The notes: generated from the letters alone by a model not told the origin. DNA of 64,000 bases from Erinaceus europaeus (GCF_950295315.1 NC_080177.1:81078570-81142569), one strand, 5' to 3'. Shown: positions 8,811-19,602, counted from the stretch's first letter. Made by a program: numbers and translations.

Positions 8811-10715
8811 TGTTCATCAGAGATACTGGTCTGTAGTTTTCCTTTTTTGTTGTATCTCTCTCTGTTTTTGGTATCAGGGTGATGGCTTCATAGAAGGTGG
8901 GAGGGAGTGTTCCTGTTTCTTCGATCTTATGGAAAAGTTTTGAAAGTATGGGTACTAACTGTTTCCTGAAAGTTTTGTAGAATTAGTTTGTGAAGCCATC
9001 TGGTCCTGAAACCAAAGTCCTACTTTTGCTGTTGGGGAGATTCTTTTTTTATTTATTTTTTATTTTTATTTATTTATTTATTTTCCCTTTTGTTGCCCTT
9101 GTTGTTTTTCATTGTTGTAGTTATTGATGTCGTCATTGTTGGATAGGACAGAGAGAAATGGAGAGGAGGGGAAGACAGAGAGGGGGAGAGAAAGACAGAC
9201 ACCTGCAGACCTGCTTCACCACTTGTGAAGCGACTCCCCTGCAGGTGGGGAACCGGGGGCGTGAACCGGGATCCTTAGACCAGTCCTTGAGCTTTGCGCC
9301 ACCTGCATTAGGGAGATTCTTAATAACGGTTTCTATTTCTTTGTCTGTGATTGGTGCATTTAGGTTTTGTAGTTCTCCTTGGTTCAATTTTGGAAGAGCA
9401 TATGTTTCTAGGAATTGTTCCATTTCTTCCAGATTCTCTAGTTTGGTGGCGTATAGTTCTTCATAGAAGTTTTGCATGATTTTCTGTATTTCTGTGGTGT
9501 CAGTTGTGATATCTCCTCTATCGTTTACAGTTCTATTAATTTGAATCTTCTCCCTTTTTTTGTTTAGTGAGTCTGGCTAGGGGTTGTCAATTTTGTTTAT
9601 TTTTTCAAAGAACCAACATTTGGCTTCATTGATCTTTTGTATGGTTCTCTTATTTTTGATGTTGTTTATTTCTGCTCTAATTTTAGTGATTTCTGTCCTT
9701 CTGGTTGCTTTAGGGTTCCTTCGTTCCTCTTCCTCTAAGTCCTTGAGGTGTGCAGTAAGGTCATTTATTTGAGCTTTTTCTTGTTGTTTAATATGTGATT
9801 GTATGGCTATGAGTTTCCCTCTCAATACTGCTTTATTTGTGTCCCAAATATTTTGATAGGTTGTGTCTTCATTTTCATTTGTTTCCAGGAACATTTGAAT
9901 GTCTTGCTTGAGTGAATCTCTGACCCAGTGGTTCTTAAGGAGTATGTTGTTTAGTTTCCAAATTCTGTGACTTTTAATAATTTTCTGTTTGTTGTTAAAT
10001 GTTAGTTTTACTGCACTGTGGTCTGAGAAGATACTTGGGATGATTTCAATGCTCTTGAATTTATTTATTTTTGCTGTCTTTGTGGCCTAAAATGTGGTCT
10101 ATCCTTGAGTATGTGTGGTGTGGATTTGAGAAGAATGTGTATTCCAGTTTTTAAGGGTGAAGAACTCTGAAAATGTCCAGGAGGTCTAATCTGACTATCT
10201 CTTCATTTAATTCTCTTGTTTCTTTCTTGGCTCTCTGCTTTGTTGATCTAAGTGTGAGAGTGGGGTGTTAAAATCTCCCACTATTATTGTATTACTATTG
10301 ATGTGTTTTTGAAATTCTTTCAGTAGGTGCTTGATTTATTTAGTTGGTCCCTGATTGGGTGCATAGATGTTAATAATTGTTAAGTCTTCTTGGCTGATTG
10401 ATCCTCTAATCAGTATGTAATGTCCTTGCCTTTTATTACTTTATTTAATTTAAAATCTATCGTGTCTGAGATGAGAATGGCTGTTCCAGCTTTTTTTTTT
10501 TTTTTTTTTTTTTTGTGGTCCATTAGCCTGTATGATAGTTTTCTATCCTTTCACTTTAAGTCTGTGTTTATCCTGCTGTGTCAGATGGGATTCTTGCAAG
10601 CAGCATATGTTTGGGTTATGTTTTCTGATCCATCCTCCCACTCTGTACCTTTTGATGGGTGAGTTTAAGCCATTGACATTTAGTGATATTATGAATTTAA
10701 TGTATTGTAGTGCCA
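8811..10715 (-). pseudogene. L1 ORF2 remnant: endonuclease and first RT block only
   Basis: On the minus strand it begins with ISLNVNGLNSPIKRYRV and CCLQESHL (endonuclease N and E), then NIYAPN, VGDFNTPLS and SDHSAVKL, all L1 endonuclease blocks. The linker follows (…[15 protein letters not shown]…, open at 9577-9894) and then …[11 protein letters not shown], the first RT motif, where it ends at about 8811. RT motifs A to C are missing. Several stops and a SINE (9046-9310) interrupt it, so no active protein is possible. Confidence 0.88.
9046..9310 (-). mobile_element. SINE-A inside L1 ORF2, with TSD
   Basis: GGGAGATTCTT lies at 9035-9045 and 9311-9321. The head is slightly 5'-truncated, ending at 'gcgccacctgc'. 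The ORF2 reading continues on both sides. Confidence 0.93.
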
Positions 10716-10774
10716 GTGTTCAACGAGTTTTTATTTGGTGTGATATATGGCAAGTATTATAGTGAAGTTCTTGT

Positions 10775-11663
10775 TTATAAGAGGTCTTTTATAACCTCTT
10801 TCAGGGCTGGTTTGGTAATGGTTGCTTCCTTTAATTGTAGTTTGTCTAAGAAGGTTTTGATCTCTCCATCTAGTTTGAATGAAAGTCTAGCAGGATATAC
10901 TATCCTTGGTTGAAACCCTTTTTCATTCAAGGCTTGATAGATATCTTGCCATTCTCTTCTGGCTTTTAGAGTTTGAATGGAGAAGTCTGCTGATAGTCTT
11001 ATGGGTTTTCCCCTGTATATGACTTTTTGTTTTTCTCTTGCAGCCTTTAGGATCCTTTCTTTACCTTTCTTTACCCTTACTTCTTCTCATTGTGACTATG
11101 ATATGTCTTGGTGTCTTCAGGTCTGGGTTTATTCTGCTTGGAACTCTCTTGGCCTCTTGAATCTTAATGTCCTTTCTGTTGTTCAGGTCTGGGAAGTTTT
11201 CTTCTATAATTTCCTCTAGAATGTTTCCTTCCCCTTCCTATCTTTCTTCCTCTGGCAGGTCAATTATATGAATGTTACTTCTTTTGAGATCATCCCATAT
11301 GTCTCTGTTGTTTTTTTCAGTGTCTTTCAATCTCTTTTTGAGCTCTTTCACCTCTTTCTTAGTTTTCTCTAGCTCATCCTCTGTCTGACTAATTCTGTTT
11401 TCTGCTTCTGCTAGTCTGCTTTCCCTTCCCTCAACTTCTTTCTTCATTTCAGCTATTTCAGTTTTCATTTCTCTAATTGCCTCAAGGTGATCAGTGTTTT
11501 CCTTGAGGGTCTCGTTTGTTGTTTCTCTAATACTGCCATTCCTTTCCTCCAAAGTTGTTTTCATTTCTGTGATTAATAAGTTTATTATTGCTTGCATACT
11601 TTTCTTATCTATGGTTACTTCTGGCTGATTTGTTGTTTCTTCTGGTCTCTTGTCTTCATTCAT
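10775..11663 (-). pseudogene. L1 ORF1 (RNA-binding coiled-coil protein), broken
   Basis: It starts at ATG 11663 (MNEDKRPEETTNQPEV…). The first 140 residues form a Glu/Lys-rich coiled coil with heptads (…EIAEMKKEVEGRESRLAEAE…), then NIHIIDLPEEER, the usual entry to the ORF1p RRM. A nonsense codon (TAG, near 11230) and a 10-bp tandem duplication ('ctttctttac' twice, about 11055-11074) break it. The reading resumes through ARREWQDIYQALNEKGFQPR to a stop at 10775. The length of about 296 residues is normal for L1 ORF1p. Confidence 0.88.
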
Positions 11664-13137
11664 TGTAGTAGTTGTTTTATTTGCTCTTGATCTACCATTT
11701 TTTTTATTAATGTGTTTCTTATTTTTAAGTTCTGTTGTTCCTCAGTTGTTGTGTTTTGAGTACAGGTAACGCTGTACTAAATACCTTTATGACAAATGCA
11801 ATCACCAACCTCTGAAATTACAATAGCAACTGAAGCAAGGATTGAAGCAGTTTAACCACTACCAGTTAGCCAAACAATGTCTCTAGTCTGTGAAAAAATA
11901 GCAACCAAGTCCAAGTGAAGAAGAAAGTGAAAGGAAAAAAAGGGATGGCAAGAATAGACAATTATGCAAATCTACTATCCCCTATATATTCTAGGGGTAG
12001 CAAGAGGAGAAAGGGAAGTAGATCAGAGATACACACATAGAGAGTCCACTCTGTGTCAGATTTATTCTACAAAATAATTCACAAATAAATATCAGTGAAT
12101 TCAGAAAGCCGAAGAAGGAGGAAGAAAGGAAGACAAGAAAAAGAAAAAAAAGAAGAAAAAGAAGAGAGAGAAAAGATAAGAAAAATAACTGTAATAAAAG
12201 ATCAGTGAAAGGAAAGTGTTTATTTTTTTATTTTTAAATTTTTTGATTAGCTAGAAGGAGGGAGAAGGGGAGTGTGGGTAGAGGAGGTGGGAGTAGTGAA
12301 ACAAGTTCCTCTTGCAATGGGTAATCCGCCCAGTCCTTTAGTATTGGAAAATACACTAAGAGTCAATTCTGGTCAACCTAAAGGAGGGGGGAAAGGGATA
12401 CACCTATATATATTAATAATAAAATAGAGCAGGGTAAAAACCTGCCCCAGATTGCCTCAAGCAGCCTGAGCAGAGGCAGCTGATTGTTAAGAAAGTAAAG
12501 CAGACAGACAAAACAAACAAACAAACAAAAACCCAAAAACAAAACAAAAAGAGGAAAAAAAAAGAAAAAACACCTCAGGGCAGTCTTTCCCATTTGTAGT
12601 TCCAGTTGGCTACTTCTTCTTCTAGCGTTTGCCCTTCTTCCGTAGCCAGTCAACAGCGTCAGGTTGAGCCTGATGTCAAGTTTCGAGACCTCCTTTGAAT
12701 CTGGAGAGGTGGCAGTCGTTGACTATGTGGGTCATAGTCTGTCTGGAGCTGCAGGGGCAGTTTGGGTTGTTGGCTACTTAGACAGAAGGAAAGAGGGACA
12801 AGGGTTTCAGAAAGGAATAGGAAAGGAACAAAGCCCCTGCTGGGCCAGGAATCCTGGTAAAGAAAGAAGCTCAGCAGGGGAGGCTGCTAGGAGCCTGCTA
12901 GGAGCAGCCTGGTTTTGGGGAGAGGGGGCAGGGGTGTGCTTCTGGAATAATAAAAAGTTTTTCCTTTCTTTTTTCCTCTATATTCTAACCCAAAATGATA
13001 TATATTTACCCCCTTGGAGTCACAGCTATGACCCCAAATTTATTGTCTTTCTGAAGGCAAAAAATCCTACCTTTTCCAGCAGTTGTTGTCAGGACTCAGG
13101 CTAGTAGCTCCATCTTGGTCACCATCTTGGCTCCGCC
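11664..13137 (-). other. L1 5'UTR of the composite element
   Basis: Non-coding sequence upstream of ORF1, ending in the L1 start 'gccaagatggtgaccaagat'. It should hold the L1 internal promoter, but I cannot point to specific sites. It includes a purine-rich stretch (about 12115-12180) and the 153-bp Jockey-like insertion. Confidence 0.75.
12616..12768 (-). mobile_element. 5'-truncated copy of the Jockey-like LINE, with TSD
   Basis: The last 153 bp of the LINE on the minus strand, nearly identical to 8347-8499, flanked by GTTGGCTACTT at 12605-12615 and 12769-12779. Here the C-terminal Cys/His segment reads through (NCPCSSRQTMTHIVNDC), showing the frame that is damaged in the long copy. The TGA after LET is present here too. 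Confidence 0.92.
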
Positions 13138-13152
13138 CTACAACCTAATTTT
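13138..13152. repeat. Right TSD of the composite element
   Basis: CTACAACCTAATTTT, identical to 4661-4675 and followed by AAAA, gives the L1 endonuclease site TTTT/AAAA. Confidence 0.93.
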
Positions 13153-13346
13153 AAAATATTATCTTCACCGCAAAAATAAATTCTGTACCTATTACAAAGC
13201 ACTCCTATTCTTTCTCCACATTCCATCAGACCTATATATTCACTAATTTCCTTTCTGGGTAAATACATTTGCCTATTATGAAATTTCATCAGGGGATCTT
13301 TAGCAAATAAATTTTCCTTTGTATAGGGATGGAGAAATTGAAGGCA

Positions 13347-13487
13347 GGGGGGAGATAGCATAAGGGTTATGCAAAGAGACTCTCATGCCTGAGGCTGCAA
13401 AGTCCCAGATTCAGTCACCTGCACTATCATATGCTAGAGCTGAGCAGTGCTCTGGTAGAAAAATAAAGCAAAAAAAAAAGAAGAATT
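13347..13487 (+). mobile_element. SINE-C (short tRNA-derived SINE)
   Basis: 'ggggagatagcataagggtt' head, 'cagattcagtcacctgcac' B-box area, 'gctgagcagtgctctggta' body and an A-tail. Confidence 0.75.
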
Positions 13488-13690
13488 CTAAATGAGATAG
13501 CAGAATAGAGAAAGAAGAGAGGAATAGAGAAGTAGATTGAAAGAGAGAGAGAGAGAGAGGCAGAGACATGCAGCACTATTTTAGTGCTCATGAAGTTTCC
13601 CTCTGTGGGTGGGAGCCAGGGGTTTGAACCTGGGTCCTTGTGCATTGTAATGTGTGTGCTGTGTTGGGTATACCACCTCCCAAACCTGGC
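13488..13690 (-). mobile_element. SINE-B, minus strand, with (GA)n
   Basis: Complement of the B-type body and head ('gggtttgaacctgggtcctt' marks the B-box side). The GA run is the complement of the CT-rich body. Confidence 0.75.
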
Positions 13691-14183
13691 AAGGGATTTA
13701 GGTAAATCATCTCATTTAAACTAGAAATGATTATCATGTTATTCATTACCCTTGTCATTGTGCAAATAAGAAGTGTTAGAGTTTCACTCCTTTCCAAAGC
13801 ATCGCACACAGCGTAAGTGATAGAGACCCTTTTTGTAGTCAACCAATTTCTGGTCCTCCATTCCATGGTTGAGTGAAAGCACAATCTATTGGAGCCATAT
13901 TTTGCTTATTTTATTCTGTAGGGCTATCCAGTTCATGCTTTAGAAAGGGTTGTTCTTTCATAGAGGTACTAATCACCTCCATTTTAATTATTGGCAACAA
14001 GTTGAGGAAACTGTCCATTTTTTTCTTCTCACAATATTAAATGTTACCTTTAAAGCTGGCCAATCTGCAACAGCCTTCATGTTGTATGCTTGGTGGAATT
14101 GTCTTGTCTGTCCGTGAACTAAACTTTGAATCCATCGTAAGAAAGATAATTGCTGTGGGAGGTTGGTGGGATGTTTTTTAAGT
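13691..14183. other. Unique sequence, no gene seen
   Basis: No repeat or coding signal recognised. Confidence 0.55.
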
Positions 14184-14409
14184 TTTTTTTAAATTACACT
14201 TTATTCATTTATTGAAGAGAGACAGAAAGGAATTGAGAGGAAAGGAGGAGGCACGAAAGTGAGAGAGACAGAGAGACGTGGTCCTGCAGTCCTGCTTCAC
14301 CACTTGTGAAGTCCCCCCCCCGCAGGTGGGGAGAAGGGGCTTGAACTTGGGTCCTTGTGCTCTGTAATGTGAGCACTTAAGCAGGTACGCCACCACCATC
14401 TGGACCCCT
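14184..14409 (-). mobile_element. SINE-B, minus strand
   Basis: T-rich left end, GA-rich body complement, 'gggcttgaacttgggtcctt' and the terminal 'accaccatctggacccc' head complement. Confidence 0.8.
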
Positions 14410-15343
14410 TGGGTTTTCTTAAATATAAAAATATCATTTTATTTTATAATTGTTTCCACAGTGTATACAGTTTTATTTCCACAGAAACAGTTTAGAAAAG
14501 CAAGACACATAGTCTTACTTTCCCATAAATGCATTTGTTTGGGGTTTCGTTAGACTTCCTTTGACTTTGTGAAAATCATATATGCTTTGTCATGGGATTT
14601 ATTCATATGTTCAATTATAAAAGAATTACATATGGCGTTCTTTTATGAGGCAAGCTATCTGAGTACATTAATAATGATTCTCCATACAAAGCTTTTGAGG
14701 AACAAGGTACATATTCTCTCTTGGTCTCATTTTCTACGACGAAGCATAGTATTTGTGATTCCTGAAGGTCCTTTCCAGTTCTTTGATTCCATGATGCTCT
14801 GACTAACACAGGGAAGCACACCTGCAGCCCTGCGGAGAGTTCCACAGCATCACTGATGATTATTCATGGCAAGGGAAGAAAAGGTAGCATTGACTTTGAA
14901 AGCCAATCCCTCTCACTGTAGAAGTACAGTCTGCTGTTACAGTGTTTATGCAGATGAGAAATGCCACCTGCCAGTACTTGAAGGTGTCTGAGCTTGAGGG
15001 AGCAGCTCAGTGCCCTTCAGGTTAAAATGTCTCCTGCAAGCCCAGCACCGTGTTCCTGTGGTGAGGAGAATGGTGTAGAGTGTCCATCCATATTGATGTC
15101 TTTTAGAATGTGTGCTACGCTCTACTTGATCATTGTTGCTTACTATAAGGTCCGTGATAAATCTCAGACACTTTCTTAAAAGCTTGTAACTGTTTGACTG
15201 GTAAACAGTGTTTGAGTTCACTAAAATCAATGTTCTCTCAAGGCTTTGTGTTTTCTTCAGGGAGGGCAGTCTATAGAAAGAAAAAAAAAGGGAATGTATT
15301 GCTTACAAGGAAAGTATGTCAATATTACTTCAATTAAAAGGGA
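14410..15343. other. Unique sequence, no gene seen
   Basis: Short open frames overlap on both strands without codon or family support. I recognise no exon. Confidence 0.55.
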
Positions 15344-15350
15344 TATATAG

Positions 15351-15650
15351 TTTTTTTTTCCCTTACCTTCAAGGTTATTGCTAGGACTCAGTGCCACTGC
15401 TCCTGGAGGCCATTTTTCCCATTTTTTGTTGCCATTGTTGTTGTTATTGTTATTGTTTTATTGCTGTTGTTGGGTAGGATAGAGAGTAATGGAGAGAAGC
15501 AGAGAAAGACACCTGCAGACCTGCTTCACCACTTGTGAAACGACCCCCGTGCAGGTGGGGAACCGGGGGCTCAAACTGGGATCCTTACGCTGGTCCTTGT
15601 GCTTCGTGCCATGTGTGCTTAACCCACTGCACTACCCCTCAGCACCCCCA
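15351..15650 (-). mobile_element. SINE-A with 3' module, minus strand
   Basis: The complement of the 3' module ('attgctaggactcagtgcca') precedes the body and tRNA head. A likely TSD is ATAGTTTTT (15347-15355 and about 15655-15663). Confidence 0.85.
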
Positions 15651-15663
15651 CAAAATAGTTTTT

Positions 15664-16230
15664 ATCCTTCATTTTTTTGTCATTGTGGAATATTAGTCAT
15701 TAGCACTATAAACCAACAATTATTCACAAGTATACTGGTAGCACAATGACTAGCGCCTAAAATTGGAACAGTGTTTTTAAAAGTCAGATTTGGAAAATGC
15801 TCAAAGTTGAAATTCATTCTTAATGATCAGAATTTGATTAAATAAAGACAGATTAACATGTCACTTTGAAACCTCATTTGCTTGGAACCCTTCTCATTTT
15901 TGTTTTCCATGGAAACTTGGTCACAACTGACAGCTATATACTTGGAAGGATTGATAGGTCTGTGGATAGGACTGTGAGTAGCCATGTTCTAAATTATTGC
16001 TACCTCTAACTTTAGACTACAAAGACAAAAAATTGATAAAAGAAAACTAGAAACATCCTCTTTTGAACATTCTGCATTTTGTGAACACATCCATGCTCTC
16101 CTTATAATGATACCTTATCGTTTTTACTAATAAAATAAGAATATATCTTCAGTGTGAAGGGGGAGATACAAAATGCATGGAAAAAAGAGAATATAATAAT
16201 AGTTCTTGCTGGTGTCTTGGTGTATTGCAT
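15664..16230. other. Unique sequence, no gene seen
   Basis: AT-rich, with no repeat recognised. Confidence 0.55.
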
Positions 16231-16236
16231 TCTAGT

Positions 16237-16558
16237 TGTTGTTTATGTTCGGGGGCTCCAGCAGGCCAGGCTAGCGTCGCGGTGGTAGAGAGAGACTCGA
16301 GGACACATGGCTGGGCCGGGAAGCTGTATTTCTTTATTCAGGATCAACGATTCATAAACTAAACCAAACTAATCCCCAAACAGAACTCTCCTGCCTCCTT
16401 CTCACGTGGTGGCGCCAATTACTCTCGAACTCTGTCACTCTGGAACTCTGTCGGGTTTCCTTGGGGGGGGGGACAAGCAGGCCCACGAAACTAGCAGGAC
16501 TAAACCAATTTTCCTGTCAGGGGGAGGGCTAGACCAAGCCAATGTAAAGCATGCAACA
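16237..16558 (-). mobile_element. Solo LTR (ERV), 322 bp
   Basis: On the minus strand it runs TGTTGCATGC…ATAAACAACA, with TG/CA ends. A poly(A) signal (complement of tttatt at 16332-16337) and a downstream 'cccagccatgtgtcc' stretch are shared with the LTR at 21035-21456. The flanks TCTAGT and CTAGGT share only CTAG, so the TSD is imperfect. No internal retroviral sequence is attached. Confidence 0.7.
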
Positions 16559-16564
16559 CTAGGT

Positions 16565-16755
16565 ATAATAATCTTTCTTATTCTTTTTATTAAGGTGGTT
16601 AATGCTTTACAGTGCAATCACGGACATATGCAGACAATTTCATTATGTAATTACCCTCCCCCAATTATTATCCTCCTTTCCTCTCTCTCCCTTCCTCATT
16701 CCTTTTCCTCCTTCCCCTAGAATCCTTTGCTTTGATGCAATACACCATGCCTTGT
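16565..16755 (-). mobile_element. Family Y (L1-like 3' end), minus strand
   Basis: 'ggtggttaatgctttacagt' and 'catatgcagacaatttcatt' match the repeat at 47215-47400. A T-rich left end suggests a retroposon tail. Confidence 0.6.
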
Positions 16756-16868
16756 GGACATCCTATTAAGTGAGATAAGCCAAAAAGAGAAGGACAAATA
16801 TCAAATGATCTCTCTTACTAGCAAGACCTAAAAAGGTAGAGGTGGGAAGGGTGAACACAAAGTGAAAC
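16756..16868 (+). mobile_element. L1 3' fragment
   Basis: 'attaagtgagataagccaaa' and 'atgatctctcttac' are L1 3'UTR landmarks, also seen at 3460 and 37530. Confidence 0.7.
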
Positions 16869-16871
16869 AGT

Positions 16872-17232
16872 CTTTTTTACTTTATTTTATTTTTTTATTT
16901 CTAAAATGGAAACACTGACAAGGCCATTGGATAAGAGAGGTACAATTCCACACAGTTCCCACCACCAGAACTCTGTATCCCATCCTCCCCTCCCCTGATA
17001 GCTTTCCTATTCTCTATCCCTCTGGGAGTATGGACCCAGGGTCATTGTGGGATGCAGAAGGTGGAAGGTCTGGCTTCTGTAATTGCTTCCCTGCTGAACA
17101 TGAGCATTGACAGGTGGATCCATACTCCTATATTGTCTCTCTCTTTCCCTAGTGGGGCGAGACTCTGAGGAGTCAGGGCACCAGGACACATTGGTGAGGT
17201 TGTCTGCTCAGGGAAGTCCAGTTGGCATCATG
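16872..17232 (-). mobile_element. Family X 3' module, 5'-truncated
   Basis: It begins with the T-rich tail complement and 'gaaacactgacaaggccatt' and runs to 'agttggcatcatgg', short of the splice-acceptor-like point. A partly open frame (complement 17007-17189) matches the other copies. Confidence 0.8.
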
Positions 17233-17235
17233 GTA

Positions 17236-17316
17236 TGTGAAGCCTCTGTCCTGCAGATGGGTCCTTGTGCGTGGTAACCCCTGTGTTCCACCAGTAGCAC
17301 CATTGCCCAGCCCCCT
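17236..17316 (-). mobile_element. SINE-B head fragment
   Basis: 'gggtccttgtgcgtggtaac' and 'accattgcccagcccc' are the complement of a SINE head. Confidence 0.5.
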
Positions 17317-17663
17317 TATGAGAGTCTTGTGAGTGAATTTTGTCCTATGTGACTCTAGACGTTATTTGTAATTCAATGAGGTGAAAGACAAAGTGTAAGG
17401 TATTTCTGGTAGAGATGCATCAAAGAGTTCTCTATCCTGAGAGAAACGTGTTTATAATTGATGGAATGTGGGCTCCCTCCTGCTTCACCTGTGCTTTGTA
17501 TCTCAGTGCATGCTTCTGAGTGAGTGGCTCACTTAGGAACATTAAATGCAGTTGATGTGTTATGTCTTATGAAACAGACAAGTCCCTTGACTTTATTCTC
17601 TGAGGAGTAAAAGTCGATATAGTTACCTGTGTCTGGAAGGAAGAAGAGATTCAGGATAACCTT
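17317..17663. other. Unique sequence, no gene seen
   Basis: Nothing recognised. Confidence 0.5.
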
Positions 17664-17680
17664 AAGATATGGCCCTTTTA

Positions 17681-18025
17681 GAGGTCGGGCGGTGGCACAG
17701 CGGGTTAAGTGCATGTGGTGCAAAGCGCAAGGACTGGCGTAAGGATCCTGGTTCGAGCCCCCGGCTCCCCATCTGCCGGGGAGTCGCTTCACAGGTGGTG
17801 AAGCTGGTCTGCAGGTGTCTATCTTTCTCTCCCCCTCTCTGTCTGCCCCTCCTCTCTCCATCTCTCTCTGTCCTATCCAACAACGAACATCAACAATGGT
17901 AATAATAATAACCACAATGAGGCTACAACAACAAGGGCAACAAAAGGGGGAAAAATGGCCTCCAGGAGCGGTGGATTCATGGTGCAGGCACCGAGCCCAG
18001 CAATAACCCTGGAGGAAAAAAAAAA
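17681..18025 (+). mobile_element. SINE-A with 3' module, first of a tandem pair
   Basis: A full element with A-tail. Its flank AAGATATGGCCCTTTT occurs at 17664-17679 and again at 18026-18041. Confidence 0.92.
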
Positions 18026-18041
18026 AAGATATGGCCCTTTT

Positions 18042-18102
18042 GGGAGTCGGGCAGTAGCGCAGCGGGTTAAGTCAAGTGGTGCAAAGCTCAAGGACCGGCG
18101 TA
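18042..18102 (+). mobile_element. Tailless SINE-A head, 61 bp, with TSD
   Basis: Only the first 61 bp of SINE-A are present (gggagtcgggcagtagcgca… to 'ggaccggcgta'), ending just before the B box, without body or A-tail. The target sequence follows for a third time (18103-18118, one mismatch). 3' truncation within a tRNA-like head flanked by TSDs is the form described for tailless tRNA retropseudogenes. Confidence 0.88.
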
Positions 18103-18118
18103 AAGTTATGGCCCTTTT

Positions 18119-18529
18119 AATAATTTAGCAAGATGTCATTGACTGTTCTGTATATTGGATACATCTTATGCACATTCTCATATTTTTGTGATGTTACAAA
18201 AATGTGTCAGACATTTTGAGATGTCTCCTAGCCCTTTGTTCCCCCCTCAATAACTGCTTTGAGTAACGTACGTCATGCAGGCTAAGTGATTCTGCTACCA
18301 GCACCCAGCAAACATACAACCATATTCACTGGTATTTCCTACTAATTCAATATGAAATTCAGTACACAGTATTTGGAACATAGAGAGAACACTGGAGGAG
18401 GCAAGAAAGGCTTTTCTGAGAATTAGAAGTTGAAAAGAACTTTGTTGAATGTACAGATTAAAGATGAGAGGTTGCTAGGAAAAAAAACACCAGAGTTCCA
18501 ACAAGCATTAATTTTATGCAAAAATGTCT
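18119..18529. other. Unique sequence, no gene seen
   Basis: Nothing recognised. Confidence 0.5.
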
Positions 18530-18619
18530 TTCATGAGTGGGGTACCAAAAGTCATGGGTTCAACCCCCAGCACCACCATAAGACAAAGCTGAGCAGTGCT
18601 CTCGAAAAAAACAACACCA
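18530..18619 (+). mobile_element. SINE-C fragment
   Basis: 'gggttcaacccccagcacca' (B box) and 'gctgagcagtgctctcg' then an A-run. A SINE-A follows immediately. Confidence 0.65.
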
Positions 18620-18621
18620 AA

Positions 18622-18911
18622 GGGAGTCAGACGGTGGCGCAGTGGGTTAAGCGCACATGGCAAAGCGCAAGGACTGGCATAAGGATCTTGGTTTGAGCCC
18701 CTGGCTCCCCACCTGCAGGGGAATCACTTCACAGGTGGTGAAGCAGGTCTGCAGGTGTCTGTCTTTCTCTCCCCCTCTCTGTCTTCCCCTCCCCTCTCCA
18801 TTTCTCTCTGTCTTGTCCAACAACGATGACATCAAGAACAGCAATAACTACACCAATAAAACAAAGGCAACAAAAAGGAAAATAAATAAATTAAAAAATA
18901 TTAAAAAAAAA
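18622..18911 (+). mobile_element. SINE-A
   Basis: Complete head, body and A-rich tail, without the 3' module. Confidence 0.88.
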
Positions 18912-19311
18912 ACTAGCCACTAACTAATCCTGAACTCTGGGTTTCCATGGTAAATTGTAAATTTCTATGACCACCAGGGATTTCACCCAGAGGAAAATTA
19001 TTATTAGTTCATGAGAAAATACCCACGAACATCTGTTGGTACTTAAAAGTGCTCATCTAGTAATACTGATGTCTTAGGTTTGGATATCTAGTGGCATATA
19101 AATAGTTTTCCTTCTGGCTTTTAGACAGTATTAGTCATTGGTAGCTTCCTCACAGTATAATTATTTACATTAATTTGACATTAGATAAACATTTATGGAA
19201 TGACAACCCTGTGGTAAAAAGAGATAAATCAGTGAACAATGACTCTTGTCCTTACAAAAACTTATATTCAAGAATAGGGCAAGAAATGACTTTGAACCAC
19301 TTTTTAAAAAT

Positions 19312-19602
19312 TTTTACAAAATATTTATTTATTTATTCTCTTTTGTTGCCCTTGTTGTTTTATTGCTGTAGTTATTATTGTTGTTGTTCTTGATGTCATC
19401 GTTGTTGGATAGGACAGAGAGAAATGGAGAGAGGAGGGGAAGACAGGGGGAGAGAAAGACAGACACCTGCAGACCTGCTTCACCACCTGTGAAGGAACAC
19501 CCCTGCAGGTGGGGAGCCAGGGGCTTGAACCGGAATCCTTACGCCGGTCCTTGCGCTTTGCGCCATGTGCGCTTAACCTGCTGCGCTACTGCTGGACTCC
19601 TA
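19312..19602 (-). mobile_element. SINE-A, minus strand
   Basis: Complete. The flanks AACCACTTTTTAAAA (left) and AACTACTTTTATAAA (right) form a slightly diverged TSD. Confidence 0.88.

Larger units (their letters stand above)
4676..13137 (-). mobile_element. Composite half-L1 (family X), 5'-complete, with nested insertions
   Basis: On the minus strand it begins with an L1-type start ('gccaagatggtgaccaagat', after a GGCGGA-like leader). It continues through ORF1 and an ORF2 that stops just after the first RT block, and ends in a non-coding 3' module with A-tail (4676-5422 plus 8509-8700). A 15-bp duplication brackets the whole, and the empty site reads TTTT/AAAA, the L1 endonuclease preference, so it is one insertion. 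Removing the Jockey-like LINE (about 3.08 kb), the SINE and the 153-bp fragment leaves about 4.95 kb. It lacks the RT catalytic region, so it must have moved in trans, or lost that part in the source copy. A 100-bp stretch (8701-8810) resembles the end of a further L1 3' family and joins ORF2 to the 3' module. Confidence 0.85.

Noticed and set aside
12664..13104. 146-codon open frame
   Set aside because: It spans the short Jockey-like insertion and L1 5'UTR on the antisense strand.
4676..13137. Treating the 3' module and the L1 5' part as two independent insertions
   Set aside because: The single 15-bp TSD lies outside both, and no TSD or tail separates them.
17681..17790. Functional tRNA genes at SINE heads
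   Set aside because: A- and B-box matches belong to multi-copy SINEs with bodies and tails, with no closed acceptor stem.
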